Of a DNA stretch of 64,000 nt, positions 13,003-23,900 are shown piece by piece. The stretch lies in assembly GCF_010093815.1 (NCBI RefSeq), contig NW_022985560.1, positions 803,501 through 867,500 of the forward strand, in the 5' to 3' direction. Source of the DNA: Pseudovirgaria hyperparasitica (taxonomy: Eukaryota; Ascomycota; Dothideomycetes; Acrospermales; Acrospermaceae). Position 1 is the stretch's first letter, and each line of letters begins with the position of its first letter. The notes under the pieces were generated by a model that was given only the letters and a program-made list of their open reading frames with translations, was not told the origin of the DNA and did no database searches. The translations under genes and the position numbers were made by a program.

Positions 13003-13515
13003 ATGAAGCCCGTCGTATCTGCGCTGAACGCATGGACATGGTATGTGGATTCAAAAGACGAGAGCTGCGAACTAGTTCCTGACATCTGGCAGCGTCGTCG
13101 TATCGGTCTTTGCTATCATAATCCTTTCTATCATCGGTTCTCTGTTTAAAGTACGCAAGCCCCGTTTACTCCATGCAACAGAAGAGCAACAAAGGACCAG
13201 GTCCCTGGCTGAGATAGGGGATAGATACTGAAGACTATGGCTGACACTATTGACAGGCAAATCACCACTCGATGATGGGTTCAACAGACGATCCTAAGGA
13301 TGGAGCGGCGGTTGCGGGAGCGGTCTTCGGCGCTGTGGCGGTATACGGGGTATGTCTTCTTTGCCGGAAACCTCCTCTCACCATACCTCACAGCCTATTT
13401 GATATCACATTTCAGCACCAGCTAACGTTGTAATATGCAGGCCTTTCTCATCTTTTGCGCCAGCCAAGGCCTACTACACATCCGCGAAAGCCGCCGGGGC
13501 GCCATATCGCTATAA
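13003..13515 (+). CDS. V-ATPase small membrane subunit f (RNaseK/YPR170W-B family)
   Basis: This cryptic gene has four tiny exons: 13003-13040, 13093-13150, 13257-13349 and 13441-13515. The introns begin gtatgt, gtacgc and gtatgt and end in ag, and every junction keeps frame. The product is about 87 residues with two membrane helices (VSVFAIIILSIIGSLF and AGAVFGAVAVYGAFLIFCA). Family landmarks are the start MKPVVSALNAW, the loop NHHSMMGSTDDPKDG and the end FLIFCASQGLLHIR. These match the small V0 subunit f known from yeast YPR170W-B and animal RNaseK, which sits in the membrane sector of the vacuolar proton pump. A simple ORF scan misses it because no exon exceeds 31 codons. Confidence 0.87.
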
Positions 13516-14152
13516 AGTAATGGACACATTCAAAGCTGTATCGAGTTTACCGTTTTTCCTTTCCAAGACTACTCTCCTCAGGAGTACTAATTGCATTTGG
13601 ACTCCGCAAAACAAGGATGTGTGGATTGCTGGTGCAGGGCGTTTTTCGGAATTTATGTAAGCCTCGGCATACTGGGCTAGGTACTGAGAATCTGCTGGGT
13701 TTTATATATTTTTTGTAGGTCCGCGCTTAGCGGAAGGATGGTATAGAAATACATGGCTCTTGAGGAGCGTTTGTTGAAGGACTAGCTTGACCTGATGTGA
13801 TGTTATAGTGTTTGGGTGCCAAGCTGTGACTTAGCTTTAGAACAGCTCGACAAAGACATCTCTCATGCAGCATAAGCGTTCAGTACTAGAAATCGTTCCA
13901 AAGACACCATATAGTCTCTTTACTAGACTAATTTTGTGTGGCAATAACGTTCCTCGCTCAAACTTATACGGTCACTATAGGCGGCCGGTGTTCAAGCTAC
14001 CTCTGCCATCTACCACCCCACCCTCTACTACCTGCCATCCGTCTACAGCCACCTTGGGACCACATCCATGAGCTTCCGGGGTCGAAACAACCTTCTTCAT
14101 GAGTTGAAGCACCCTCGTTAGAATCCTTTCTTCACCTATCACTTCCGTCACC
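13516..14152. other. Intergenic region before fyv10
   Basis: The 3' region of the V-ATPase subunit gene and the promoter of fyv10. A C/A-rich leader appears from about 14010. I see no gene or repeat. Confidence 0.45.
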
Positions 14153-15509
14153 ATGGCCGAACTCTCTGCGATAAAGCTCAATGCAGAGTCACAGATCCTC
14201 CTCGTAAGCTCCCCGTCGACATCACCACACGCACACGCTCCGCTCTAACATGACATACAGGAACGACCTCTCCTCGGCGTGCCATACGAGCTCTCGCGCA
14301 AGAAGTTTGCCACCGCCCGTCGCGAAGTCGACCGCGAGCAGTCCTTCCTCACAAAAACCCTGTCCTCCGCCTCCACCACCTCCGACCCAGTCTCCGCCCT
14401 CGACACCCTGATCTCGCGCATGGCAAACCTCAAGCGCAAGCTCGAGGTCCTACAAGCCGAGGAAACAGAACTACAGGAGCAGAGCAAGGCGCGCATCGAA
14501 CATCTGCGCGCGCTGGAGCGCATCCCGACGGTCATGGACGTCAAGTATGATGAGTGGAGCAGGACGCGGCTGAACAGGCTGCTGGTGGACTATATGCTGC
14601 GGAGCGGGTATGTTGAGAGTGCGCGGCAGCTCGCGGCCGAGAAGGGGATTGAGAAGCTGGTGGATGTGGGCAGTATGGTGGAGTGTTTGCGGATCGAGAA
14701 GAGCTTGAAGGAGGGCAGAACGGCGGAGGCGTTGGCGTGGTGTGCGGAGCATGGCAAGGATTTGAAAAAGCTGAATGTGAGTTGTGCATAGGATAGGGGG
14801 GTTTCCAGGAGGCAGGGACTGACAGGGGGAGCAGATTCATCTTGTGTTTGAGCTGCGGTTGTCGCAGTATATCATGCTTGTGCGGGAGGGCAAGCTGAAT
14901 GAGGCCTTGATGCATGCAAAGAAGCATTTCTATACCCCGCCGAATGAGAAGTATAGGGCTGTGGTTATGAAGGCTGCGGCGATGCTGGTGCTTCGTCAGG
15001 ATGTACAGGTCGAGCCTTATTTGGTAAGTCGTCTGGTTTTTTCGAAAAATGTATTTGCTCATGCTAACGATTCTAAGACCTGGTACTCTCCGGAACGTAA
15101 TCACGATATCGCCGCCATGTTTGTGGAGACGCATCACACAATCTTCGGCCTCCCGAAACGCCCCCTTCTTCATATCGCCCTGTCTGCTGGTCTCTCCGCC
15201 CTCAAGACACCAGCCTGTCATTCAAAACATACGAGCTCGTCAGGTAACGCTTCCAGCGCAGCCTCGACTCTATGTCCTATATGCTCAAAGGAGCTGCACG
15301 AGTTGGCTCGAAACGTTCCCTATGCACATCACACGAAGAGCCATGTCGACCCCGATCCAGTCGTTCTGCCACATGGGCGTATATACGGAAGAGAGTTCCT
15401 CCGGCAAGCAAACGAGAAACTGGGTACAGAGAAGGGCATGGTTCGAGATCCGACAGAACTCGACAAGCTGTGTCGTGAGGAAGATGTCAAGAAGGTATTT
15501 ATATCATAA
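14153..15509 (+). CDS. fyv10: GID/CTLH ubiquitin ligase subunit Fyv10 (Gid9/MAEA)
   Basis: Fyv10 is one of the two RING-type subunits of the GID (CTLH) E3 ligase, which marks gluconeogenic enzymes for degradation when glucose returns. Four exons fit in frame: 14153-14203, 14261-14776, 14835-15023 and 15078-15509, giving about 395 residues. An N-terminal coiled coil comes first (RMANLKRKLEVLQAEETEL). LisH (LNRLLVDYMLRSGYVESARQ) and CTLH/CRA (ECLRIEKSLKEGRTAEALAW) follow. The C-terminal Gid-type RING is CPICSKELHELARNVPYAHH followed by the typical LPHGRIYGREFL. That RING is degenerate compared with classical ones, as is normal in this family. The start has a good context (caccATGG). The downstream neighbour is convergent. 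Confidence 0.93.
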
Positions 15510-15672
15510 TACACAGGGGAAGAGAGAGAGTTAGGTCAGTCTGGATTTGATAGCGTGGCGTTGGAGGGTTCGGTTTTGCCATTATATGAATGGCGGGTAT
15601 ATCGTTATGTACAAGCAGCAACAGTCATACTGTGTGTGGGTGGCGTTGTATACAGTCCTCCTCTGTCAGATA

Positions 15673-16752
15673 CTACTCATCATCATCACTACTCTCTCCG
15701 CCCGCTTTCCTCTTCCGCTTTTTGCCTTGGCCGGGCGGTACCATTGCGCCGCCGAGCAGCTTCATGATGCCCTCTTCCCCAGTCCCCGTCCAGCCAGGAA
15801 GCCCAAAACAATACGTTCTCGCTGCACGGTCATTGCCCGACCACGCCCCAGGCTTTCTCCTCTCCTGCACACCATCCCCCACCACATCACCTCTCTCCCC
15901 ATCTCCCTCTTCCCCGCCCTTACTCGCCCCCTCCCCATCCCTCCCCACCAAATCCCCCACCGTCCTAACATGCCCATACCCCCGCCAACACCCCCAATCA
16001 AACGCCCAACTCCCCAGCACCCGCCACCCCTCACTCCGCGCCAAATCCCGCACATTCCACAGCGTATACGGCTCCCGCTCAAACAGCGTCACAAGTACAC
16101 TCCCCCGCTCCCCATGCACCAACCCCTTCACCCCGCGGAAAAACCCACTCAGCAACGCCTGATTCGCACGCACCTGCCGGTTCACATCCGTCGACAGCCC
16201 GCCCGTATGCGGGAAGTTGAACACGACGTAGTCGTACCCCGTGCCGCGCCGCGTCGTGCCGTCGGTACATACGATCTCGCGGTTCTGTACGTGGGATTTT
16301 AGAGCGCTGTTGGTGGTGCAAGTGTGCAGTTTCGTGGCGTCGATGGAAAAGAGCACGCGGCTGCCTTCGGCGGTGATGTAGGCGGTGTTTGCGCCTGCGG
16401 TGGCGTATTTCTGGAGGGTGGTGGCGCGGCTGTCGTAGCTTGTTGCTGTGAGGTCGGCGCAGCCGTGCTGGGAGATGAGGGTGTGGGAGAAGGAGAAGTC
16501 GCCTTCGCCGAGGAGGAGGATGGCGTCGTGTGGGGAGAAGGGGATTGTTGGGGGGGAGGAGGAGGAGGAGGAGGAGGAGGAGGTGTTGGTGGTGGTGGTC
16601 TTGGAGGATGCTGGGTTTGAGGGTTGCTGGGGTTTGCGCTTGGGTTTGGACGGTGGATGAGGTGGTTTACTGATGGAGTATTTGGGTTTGTTGTGGGTGG
16701 TCTTGGAGGGTGGGAGGGATCGTCGGCGAGGTTTCGTTTTCGTGTGCGCCAT
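15673..16752 (-). CDS. bmt5: 25S rRNA (uridine-N3) methyltransferase, Bmt5-like
   Basis: This single exon encodes 359 residues with the DUF2431 domain of yeast Bmt5, which methylates a uridine of 25S rRNA in the nucleolus using S-adenosylmethionine. A basic, Lys/Pro-rich N-terminus is followed by a serine run coded by a (gag)n tract on the plus strand. The Rossmann motif ILLLGEGDFSFSHTL comes next, then ATSYDSRATTLQKY, DYVVFNFPHTGG (the family's NFPH motif) and NQALLSGFF. The region near VGDLVGRDGEGASKGGEEG is a Gly/Glu-rich insertion, probably a flexible loop. The C-terminus is basic and acidic (KKRKRKAGG then SDDDE), consistent with a nucleolar protein. It is convergent with fyv10. Confidence 0.9.
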   Translation of the reverse strand: MAHTKTKPRRRSLPPSKTTHNKPKYSISKPPHPPSKPKRKPQQPSNPASSKTTTTNTSSSSSSSSSPPTIPFSPHDAILLLGEGDFSFSHTLISQHGCADLTATSYDSRATTLQKYATAGANTAYITAEGSRVLFSIDATKLHTCTTNSALKSHVQNREIVCTDGTTRRGTGYDYVVFNFPHTGGLSTDVNRQVRANQALLSGFFRGVKGLVHGERGSVLVTLFEREPYTLWNVRDLARSEGWRVLGSWAFDWGCWRGYGHVRTVGDLVGRDGEGASKGGEEGDGERGDVVGDGVQERRKPGAWSGNDRAARTYCFGLPGWTGTGEEGIMKLLGGAMVPPGQGKKRKRKAGGESSDDDE

Positions 16753-17191
16753 TTTTTGGGTGGGATTCTGGACGACGATGGTGGTGGTGGTGGTGGTTAA
16801 TTATGGGGATGTGAAATGTTCGGAATGCGACTCGGCCGGGGTTTAGTTTAGATAGCTCCGATGAGGCGGGCTATGACAGAACAGGGTAAATAGATATGAT
16901 ATATGTCGTACATGTACTAATCCTGGGTTGACATACTTTGCTAGTGAGCTTAATCATGGTGATTATGCCTTTCGTGGCTGAGAAGTGCTTTCTCTTATTA
17001 GCGGATTATTATGCTAGTCGTATTGCGTATAACTTGGGTACGCTCTCGCAACTAATATTGTAGACCTTCTTCCTCATTCATTAGGCTTCTATCTCACGAT
17101 ATCTATACATATGCGTCGCATGTATCCTTGACATCCCAGTTCAGTTGCTTCCATGATAGGCCAAGTACAGCTATAACCCGTGATGCTATGT
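16753..17191. other. Intergenic region left of the polyketide locus
   Basis: The promoter of the minus-strand methyltransferase gene (with a ggt repeat near 16780) and the 3' end of the acyltransferase gene. No gene is seen. Confidence 0.45.
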
Positions 17192-18829
17192 CTAAAGATG
17201 ATACCCAGATGACCACCACTTCCCACTGTTGTAGTAGTACAGCCATTCACTCGGTGGGCCCCATGTAAACAGACCGTCTCCCTCCACACCAAGTCCTAGC
17301 CCTCGCAGAGGGCTTATCGGACATGGTTCAAATAGCCAAATCCCTGCCCTTGCAAAGTCATCGGCAAGGAGACTGGAAGTCGAATGCAGCCAGGTGTACA
17401 CCCAAATAAATCTAAAAACCTGGGCAGCTCTTTTCGGTGTGCGTTGTGAAAGCCCTGTCTTTCTCACCAGACTGATACCGAAGCGCTCAAGCATCAGTCC
17501 AAGTGGTTGAAGCAGAAAATAGAGAAAGGATCCAGTCAAGGGGCTTGTATTACCCACTATCGTGTTGCCAGCAGAAGTGTAGCTACCCATGCCGTGCATC
17601 AAACCAGATAGACAAAATGCCGTAAAGAGGCGGATGAGCAGCGCAGATGTCGATTTTTTGTCCACACCAAAGACCCTGATGATAGGTTTGGATGGTGCTT
17701 CAAAGGCAAAACGAAAGGTCTGGTGCCAGAAGCTGCCCCAAAATCCAAAAAGCCCACGATCGTATATGTTACTGAATGATCCCCACGTGTCTGGATACAC
17801 CCATGGCTCCGCGTGTGCTCCAATCCATTTCGGGCCGAGAAGTCCGCTGAAGAACAGTGGCGAGAGGCTAAATATTGTTTCAATGGCGACCCATACTCCG
17901 ACCATCGTAAAAATCAGACGCGATGACTTTACGATGAATGGGGTTTCAGCTACGATGGTGGGGTAGTATGATGGCGGAGCAGCATCGGTGTAGCCCCAAA
18001 AGTACGGATCCTTCATGAGTACGACCTTGAGAAAGTCGAGCTTCATATAGCCTAGCAGAAGTAGTCGAAGATTCTTTTGGAGGAGCTCTTTTCGGGTGCT
18101 GTAGCCCTGTGTGCCGTCTGCACCAAGTTTAGAGTCTCCGATTTTAGTCTGCTGTTCCTTAGTATAGTACTGCAGTTCATCTTGGACAGCTTGGGGTGGT
18201 GGCGGCGGCCCGGGTACGTGGAAATTCCAAGCAATGGCGCGAAAGTTCGCGAGAAGATCAGTGACCCATAGAAGACGTTTGCTGAAAGACTCCTCGGGGT
18301 AGTGTTGCCATTTGTAATAGTACATGCCTGTGTCTGGACAATATGAATCCTTGTAGGGCTGTGTAGTCTCGTGCACAATGGCATCATGCAGATTCTGGTA
18401 TGATGATGCACGTCTTCGCCCATTTTTACTCCTATCCACCATGGTCTCTTTCGCTGGGCGCCTCCTTCCGCCCCACTCAACTCTCTTGAACTCAGTCTGT
18501 GGGTCGTAGACGAGCATCATGACGCCAAACCAAAGTAGAGTCCACGTAGATACAAGTCCAACAGCAAAAGCTGTGGCTACTTTCTTATTTCGATAGTGTA
18601 TATTGACATACACCAGGTATGAAAGCACTATGGTATATATAGCATATCGCGATCGGCGTACCCATGAAAACCTACGATGGGGAAGCAAGAAATACGCATA
18701 TGCTAAGAGGACTGGAAGCAGCGTGAGGAGTAGAGTGAACGGAGCATATTTTCCTTCTGCGACATCAACGTCAAATTGATGCTCATAGTAGGCTTGCAAC
18801 TCGCGATGAGTCGAAAACCGAGGCGTCAT
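17192..18829 (-). CDS. Wax-synthase-type membrane-bound O-acyltransferase (polyketide locus)
   Basis: A single uninterrupted exon of 545 residues with about eight hydrophobic segments. The wax synthase domain (PF13813) is clear near residues 340-450, with YDRGLFGFWGSFWHQTFRF, and the probable catalytic His lies in CLSGLMHGMGSY. Family members in fungal clusters (Tri7- and AusQ-like) transfer acetyl or longer acyl groups from CoA to a hydroxyl of a secondary metabolite at the ER membrane. Here it lies beside the dehydrogenase and polyketide synthase on the same strand, so acylation of the polyketide product is the likely role. That role is inference from position; the acyl donor and acceptor cannot be read from sequence. 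The lack of introns is unusual only by comparison with its neighbours. Confidence 0.85.
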   Translation of the reverse strand: MTPRFSTHRELQAYYEHQFDVDVAEGKYAPFTLLLTLLPVLLAYAYFLLPHRRFSWVRRSRYAIYTIVLSYLVYVNIHYRNKKVATAFAVGLVSTWTLLWFGVMMLVYDPQTEFKRVEWGGRRRPAKETMVDRSKNGRRRASSYQNLHDAIVHETTQPYKDSYCPDTGMYYYKWQHYPEESFSKRLLWVTDLLANFRAIAWNFHVPGPPPPPQAVQDELQYYTKEQQTKIGDSKLGADGTQGYSTRKELLQKNLRLLLLGYMKLDFLKVVLMKDPYFWGYTDAAPPSYYPTIVAETPFIVKSSRLIFTMVGVWVAIETIFSLSPLFFSGLLGPKWIGAHAEPWVYPDTWGSFSNIYDRGLFGFWGSFWHQTFRFAFEAPSKPIIRVFGVDKKSTSALLIRLFTAFCLSGLMHGMGSYTSAGNTIVGNTSPLTGSFLYFLLQPLGLMLERFGISLVRKTGLSQRTPKRAAQVFRFIWVYTWLHSTSSLLADDFARAGIWLFEPCPISPLRGLGLGVEGDGLFTWGPPSEWLYYYNSGKWWSSGYHL

Positions 18830-19211
18830 ATCGAGTCTCGTCGCACGCAGTCTGTGATAGTGTCAAGAGAGGATGTTAATTGCTGAGACTGGTGAGTATA
18901 GCATAGTGGTGAACGGCGATGGGTCTGTTGAGATGAGGTTGCAGATCCGCTGAGATCGATGGACAAGTGATGCCACCACTTCCCACTAAGCTCTCATCTA
19001 GTTAGCCGGGTGATTGGTCCACTCACCACGCCACCGCTGCCATCCGTATGCATACGAGGCCTTTCGAGTGACTCGCTTCACCTCGTACACTGCAATCTTT
19101 CTCAAAGACTTTTTTAGTCTTGATTGTAATCTGTGCGGGAATTGTTTCGGCTCACCAGTGCAACTTCGACAGAAAACGGCCGGGTTTGATGTTCCAAATA
19201 TGATACCCAGC
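18830..19211. promoter_or_regulatory. Promoter region of the acyltransferase gene
   Basis: A 382-base gap between two minus-strand genes. It should contain the acyltransferase promoter and the dehydrogenase 3' untranslated region. I see no clear motif shared with the other promoter of the locus. Confidence 0.4.
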
Positions 19212-20431
19212 TCAGTCACCATCCTGCATCTCAACCTCCTCGCCACCATCTCTTCCTGCATCATCTGCTTCTACGTCTTCTGGTGCAACAGGAAAACTCA
19301 GATGCTTCCAATCTTCGATCTCCTCAATGATCGATCTGAGTCTGTCCCTGATACTATCCACCGCATAGCTGCCAAGTAGTAGTCGCAGAGGTGGATAGCT
19401 GCAATGTCCCAGTTGCCATACGAGCTCTGCACTCTTTACTGCTGACGTTGGCTGCCGGTCATTTAACCATTGAACCAGTCTCTTTGCATGTCCGGCCGGC
19501 GCCGTCCGATCGTTGTAAGGGGCACTCGCAGGTTTAATGAGAAACTGGCCATACCGTTTAAAGGGGGCACCGTCTCCGGGTGTATCATCAAGTCTGACAT
19601 GCCCAGGCTCAACAAGCGTAGCTTTAATATTAAAGGCATCTACCTCGTACAAAATGCTCTCGATCAAGCCTTCAACGGCGTATTTGGTTGCGCAGTATGG
19701 TCCGAGACCAGGAACGCCAAGGGCGCCAGCTGTACTGGAGAATATCAAGTATCGACCGTGAAGCTGGGTACGGAAAATGGGGAGTGAGCATTGAAGAATG
19801 TGTAGCACACCGAGAAAATTGGTCTCGAATTGGTTCCGTAGGTCGTACTCAGATTGGTCCTCGGTAGGAGCTATTACGCCTGTGCAAGGTGAGTCGTAGT
19901 CATAGCAGGAATGGAGTCAATGACTACCGTAACCAGTACAGCTGTCATCATTAACGTCAACCTCTTAATTTTACGCCGAGTTAAACGTACTTTGCAATTA
20001 TGCCCACGCTACCCCAACGTTTGACACACTGATCGATAACGCGCGAGACACTACTCCTTACTCGGACGTCGCAGAGGATAGGCTGACAATTCTCGGTTTC
20101 TAGATGTGACATCTGCTCAATCTTGTTCTCTTCCGTCCATCCCACCGCGGTGACTCTGTCGCCATGTCTGAGAGCAGCTCGAACGAGCGAATGGCCTAAG
20201 TGGCCCGTGGCACCAAATATCTGGACAATCCATCAGTATTATTCTCCTAGGTCTTGATTGAGAACGTCGTGCATCAGATGCAGGGAGGTGCAATGTGGGG
20301 TTGCGTACTATCCATACTGTTTGCTTTGGCGGATTCGATTCGCTCGGAGGGTCACATGTCGCTGGTAGCTGGAGCTTTGGGGCTTTGGAAGGTGTGGCAG
20401 GCGACAAGTTGCCGTTCAATAAATCATCCAT
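19212..20431 (-). CDS. Short-chain dehydrogenase/reductase with a 14-base microexon
   Basis: Five pieces read in one frame on the minus strand: 20431-20309, 20220-19991, microexon 19941-19928, 19879-19212, giving about 344 residues. Classical SDR landmarks are the cofactor motif IIFGATGHLGHSLVRAALRH, the NCTGYG turn supplied by the microexon (usually NNAG), SSTAGALGVPG with the catalytic Ser, and YCATK with the catalytic Tyr and Lys. Without the microexon the frame and the NxxG motif are lost, so it is well supported. The C-terminus is acidic. An in-frame ATG at 20485 would add 18 residues; I prefer 20431. It would reduce or oxidise a carbonyl or hydroxyl of the polyketide using NAD(P). The role in the pathway is inferred from neighbours. 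Confidence 0.85.
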
Positions 20432-20973
20432 GAGGATCAGAGACACTTGCCCTAAAGGTTGAAGCGTGAGGCATGGAGTTATCAATCAAGTTCGGGTCCC
20501 ATCCCGGGTATGGATTAATCTCAGGTTCGAACTAACCGGATCCGGATATGGTATGTTGCGTATCTGGGCAACGACATTCCAACGCCAGCTCATTCTCAAG
20601 ATATTATATACTATTTTCTGCACACACGCCACGAGACGTAGCAGGCATATATACTTGATGTTCGAGAAAACTCACAGTTGTTTTAGAGGTTCACTTTCAC
20701 GAAAGTTCAAAAAACATGGTACAAAAGAGTAGCATGTAACACCTCGTCATCTTATAGCTGATCATGACTCAGATCGGGGCGGTAGGCTGGTCATTAGAAA
20801 AGTCCGGTTCTCGAAGACACTTGACTACCAGATACCATCCCGGAGGACTTATAGAAATCAACTAAAAGAGTGGAAAACCATAGGTTCGCTATACACAGTA
20901 AGTGCTAGAGATAAAGAAATCGCCAGTGACTAATACATTATAGTTTCAAAATTGAGATCATGAAGCCATATAA
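20432..20973. other. Gap between dehydrogenase and polyketide synthase
   Basis: A 540-base stretch holding the dehydrogenase promoter and the synthase 3' end. It has two short self-complementary words (gggtcccatcccggg near 20495 and a ccggatccgg box near 20538). No gene is seen. Confidence 0.45.
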
Positions 20974-23900
20974 CTATACTTCGACATTCTGACTGCACAG
21001 ACCTTCGACGGCATACGCCCCAAGCCCATCAATTGTTGCTTGACTCGTTATCTCAAGAACACTAATGCTGAACTTGAATGTGTGTCTCCACCAACGAGCC
21101 AATTCAATTGTGACTAGAGAGTCCAATCCCAAGTCAGACAGGAATCGTGATGTGTCCAGATCTTCTTCTGGCTGGAGAAGGCATCTATACACCTGCTTGC
21201 CGATTTCCGTCGTGATCAGTTCTAATGATTCCGGTTGCTTCAGACGCTTCACGTCATGTCTAGTTTCTGCGATGAATTGCTGAAGCACATTTGTTGCAGT
21301 GGCAGTAGAATCTGATGTGTCCGATTCCGCCACAAAGGACCATCGAATGTCATTTCGGAGTGTTTCATTCTCGCTGCCAGCGACTTTGAAGCTTTTCGGA
21401 TTGACACCTAGCGCAAAGCTATTGTGGATGACGATTCGACAAGGTGAGTCTTTTGCTTTGGGCGTAATGATTGGCGAGGCCGTGATTGAAACTGCTAAAG
21501 CTTCAAGCAAGTCCTTCTCGGATAAGTGATGATTCATCCCAGACCTGATCAGACTACGTAGTAAAGACGGCCTTTGAGATATGTAGCCGACCTCCTCAAC
21601 CGGTCCGATATCCATGACCGATGCGCATAAGCCTAAGTCCAGTCGATATTGAACAAAAGCATCCAGGAATGTGTTTGCCCCAGCATAGTTGGTCTGGCCT
21701 GGAACCCCAAGCGTACCGGAAAGGGAGCTGAATAGTACGAAAAAGTCGAGCACGGCCCCGGCCGAGATGGTTGCGTTGTGAAGGTTCCATGTTCCTTTGA
21801 TCTTGGGGTCGACAGCTGCCGTCCAGTCCTCTATGGTCATATTACCAAACTCCCTGTCACAGAGAACCATAGACATCTGTAGTACACCTTTGAGGTTCCC
21901 CTTGGCTGCCTGAACAGCCTTCGTTACATCCTTAGCGTTAGAGACGCTTCCTTGTATAAGCTGAACGTCACAACCCATTGCTTGTAGCTCTTGGACGAAT
22001 TCCTGGTATTTGTACTCGTCATTGGCACTTCGGGAGAGATAGATGAGCTTGCGGGCACCGCGTTCGATCATCCACCTAGATACCGACTGCCCTAGACCAC
22101 CTAGGCCGCCAACAAGGAGATAAGATGCCCCTCTATCTAGACAAATGTCTCTTTGTCGGTCACTGACTTTAGTGCCAATATTGGTTTCGCCGGAGGCGTC
22201 TCGAATCGAAATAACAATTTTACCCATGTGCTGACCTTTACGCATGTACCTGAACGCGTCAGGAATTGAGGATGCAGGCATAACTTTGATCGGCCTGATA
22301 GGCAGTATACGGCTAGACTTGAAGTATTGTATAGTACGTTCAAGGAGGCTTGATTAGTGTCAGCTTCATCCCAGTGAAATGTGCATCGCAAGTTACCTTT
22401 TACAAGTTTGTGGCCGCAAAAAGCCGAGTTGGTCTAGATCAACGCAGCAATAGCTACGATTTTCTAGGAATTGCCGCATATCAAGTCTGGCACCGCCCAG
22501 TATGTCTCGCTTACCGATCTCAACTAATTTGCCAAAGGCAGCCACGCAGTTCCAGGTAGCGTGTAAAAGCTCGCCCGATAAAGAATTAAGTGCCAAGTCG
22601 ACTCCTTTTCCACTTGTTTCACGCATAAGATCGTCCAAGAATGAGACATCTCGAGAGTTGAAGATCCTTCTTCGGGGCAGACCAAAGGTCTGCATAAGGT
22701 ACTCCACCTTATCTTCATTTCCCACAGTCGCATAGATCTCAGCCCCGACCATCTTTGCGAGTTGGATGGAGGCAATACCAACTCCACCGCAGGCGCTGTG
22801 GATGAGTACTGACTGTTATAATTAGTACTACGCACATCCAAACAACGAGATAGACATGACTATGGCTAAGTCTCTACTAACCTGTCCTCCCTGAAGGCCT
22901 CCTATGTCGAATAGAGAATATATTGCGGTCATATAGACGCAAGGCATAGTCGCTGCATCTTCGAAACTCAGTTCGTCGGGAATCTTGACGCAGCGCTGCT
23001 CGGAGATAGCGATACGTGATGCAAATGCCGCTGAGCATGTAAGCATGACGCGGTCACCAATTTTGAGATTATCTTTCACACTAGGTCCGAGGCCGCGTAC
23101 AATGCCAGCTGCTTCGGAGCCAAACTCTAGTTGAGAAGACTCAACAATGCCCTCGGCTACCATCAGGTCCTAATCACCGAGATCCATTAGCATTATCCAA
23201 CAATGGAGTTTTAGATAGGCATACTCGAAAATTGAGGCCCGCGGTATAGATTTCTACCTCAACAGAATCATTCTCGAGCGACTCAGATATTGCTCGAGTC
23301 CAGTGGAGATTGTTCAGTTGGCCAGGACAACTTGTGCGGAAGACGAATCTATCATCGAGGTCGGAGACTTGGAGCTCCTTTTTGAGCGAGCATGGGAAAA
23401 GCCTCGGAACGTATACTTTCCTATCAAGAATAGCGTACTCCAGCTCCTTTCGAGGCTGGTCTTGTCCCAATTGTGTTTGGAACCTGCTAAAGACATCAAC
23501 AACCACATCCCATGAGGAATCGACGGTGTCCACTTCGCACGTTGCGAAGTCTACGAACAATTCTTTGCGCAACGTCCGAGCAATCCCATTGATCTGAGCA
23601 AAGTCTGGCACTCGACATTGCATTTGGCAAAGGTGGGTAACCCAAAAAATCCCCTTATTTCCAATATTGTTAATCAATCTTTGAAAGTATTTTAGATGAT
23701 GGGAATCCATATCATGAAAGAACGACTCATCTTTATCCAAGATAGCGATTATGTCTTGATCTTTAGGGATCACACAATCACCTACGTAGCAACAGTCGAC
23801 TTGATACCCTCGTTCCTGGAGCTTTTGATTCAATGATTCTGCATGAGTTGGTGCGTGACAAAGGATTGTGACTCGTTTGCGAATACTACTGTTAGTTGTA

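Noticed and set aside
14541-15221. A 226-residue minus-strand frame
   Set aside because: It lies antisense to the well-supported fyv10 exons and has only Pro/His-rich shadow composition.
15547-16302. A 251-residue plus-strand frame
   Set aside because: It is the shadow of the Bmt5-like gene on the opposite strand; the Pro/Arg-rich translation reflects high GC.
20490-20550. A tRNA-like ggttcgaac word
   Set aside because: No matching A box, acceptor stem or cloverleaf could be built on either strand.
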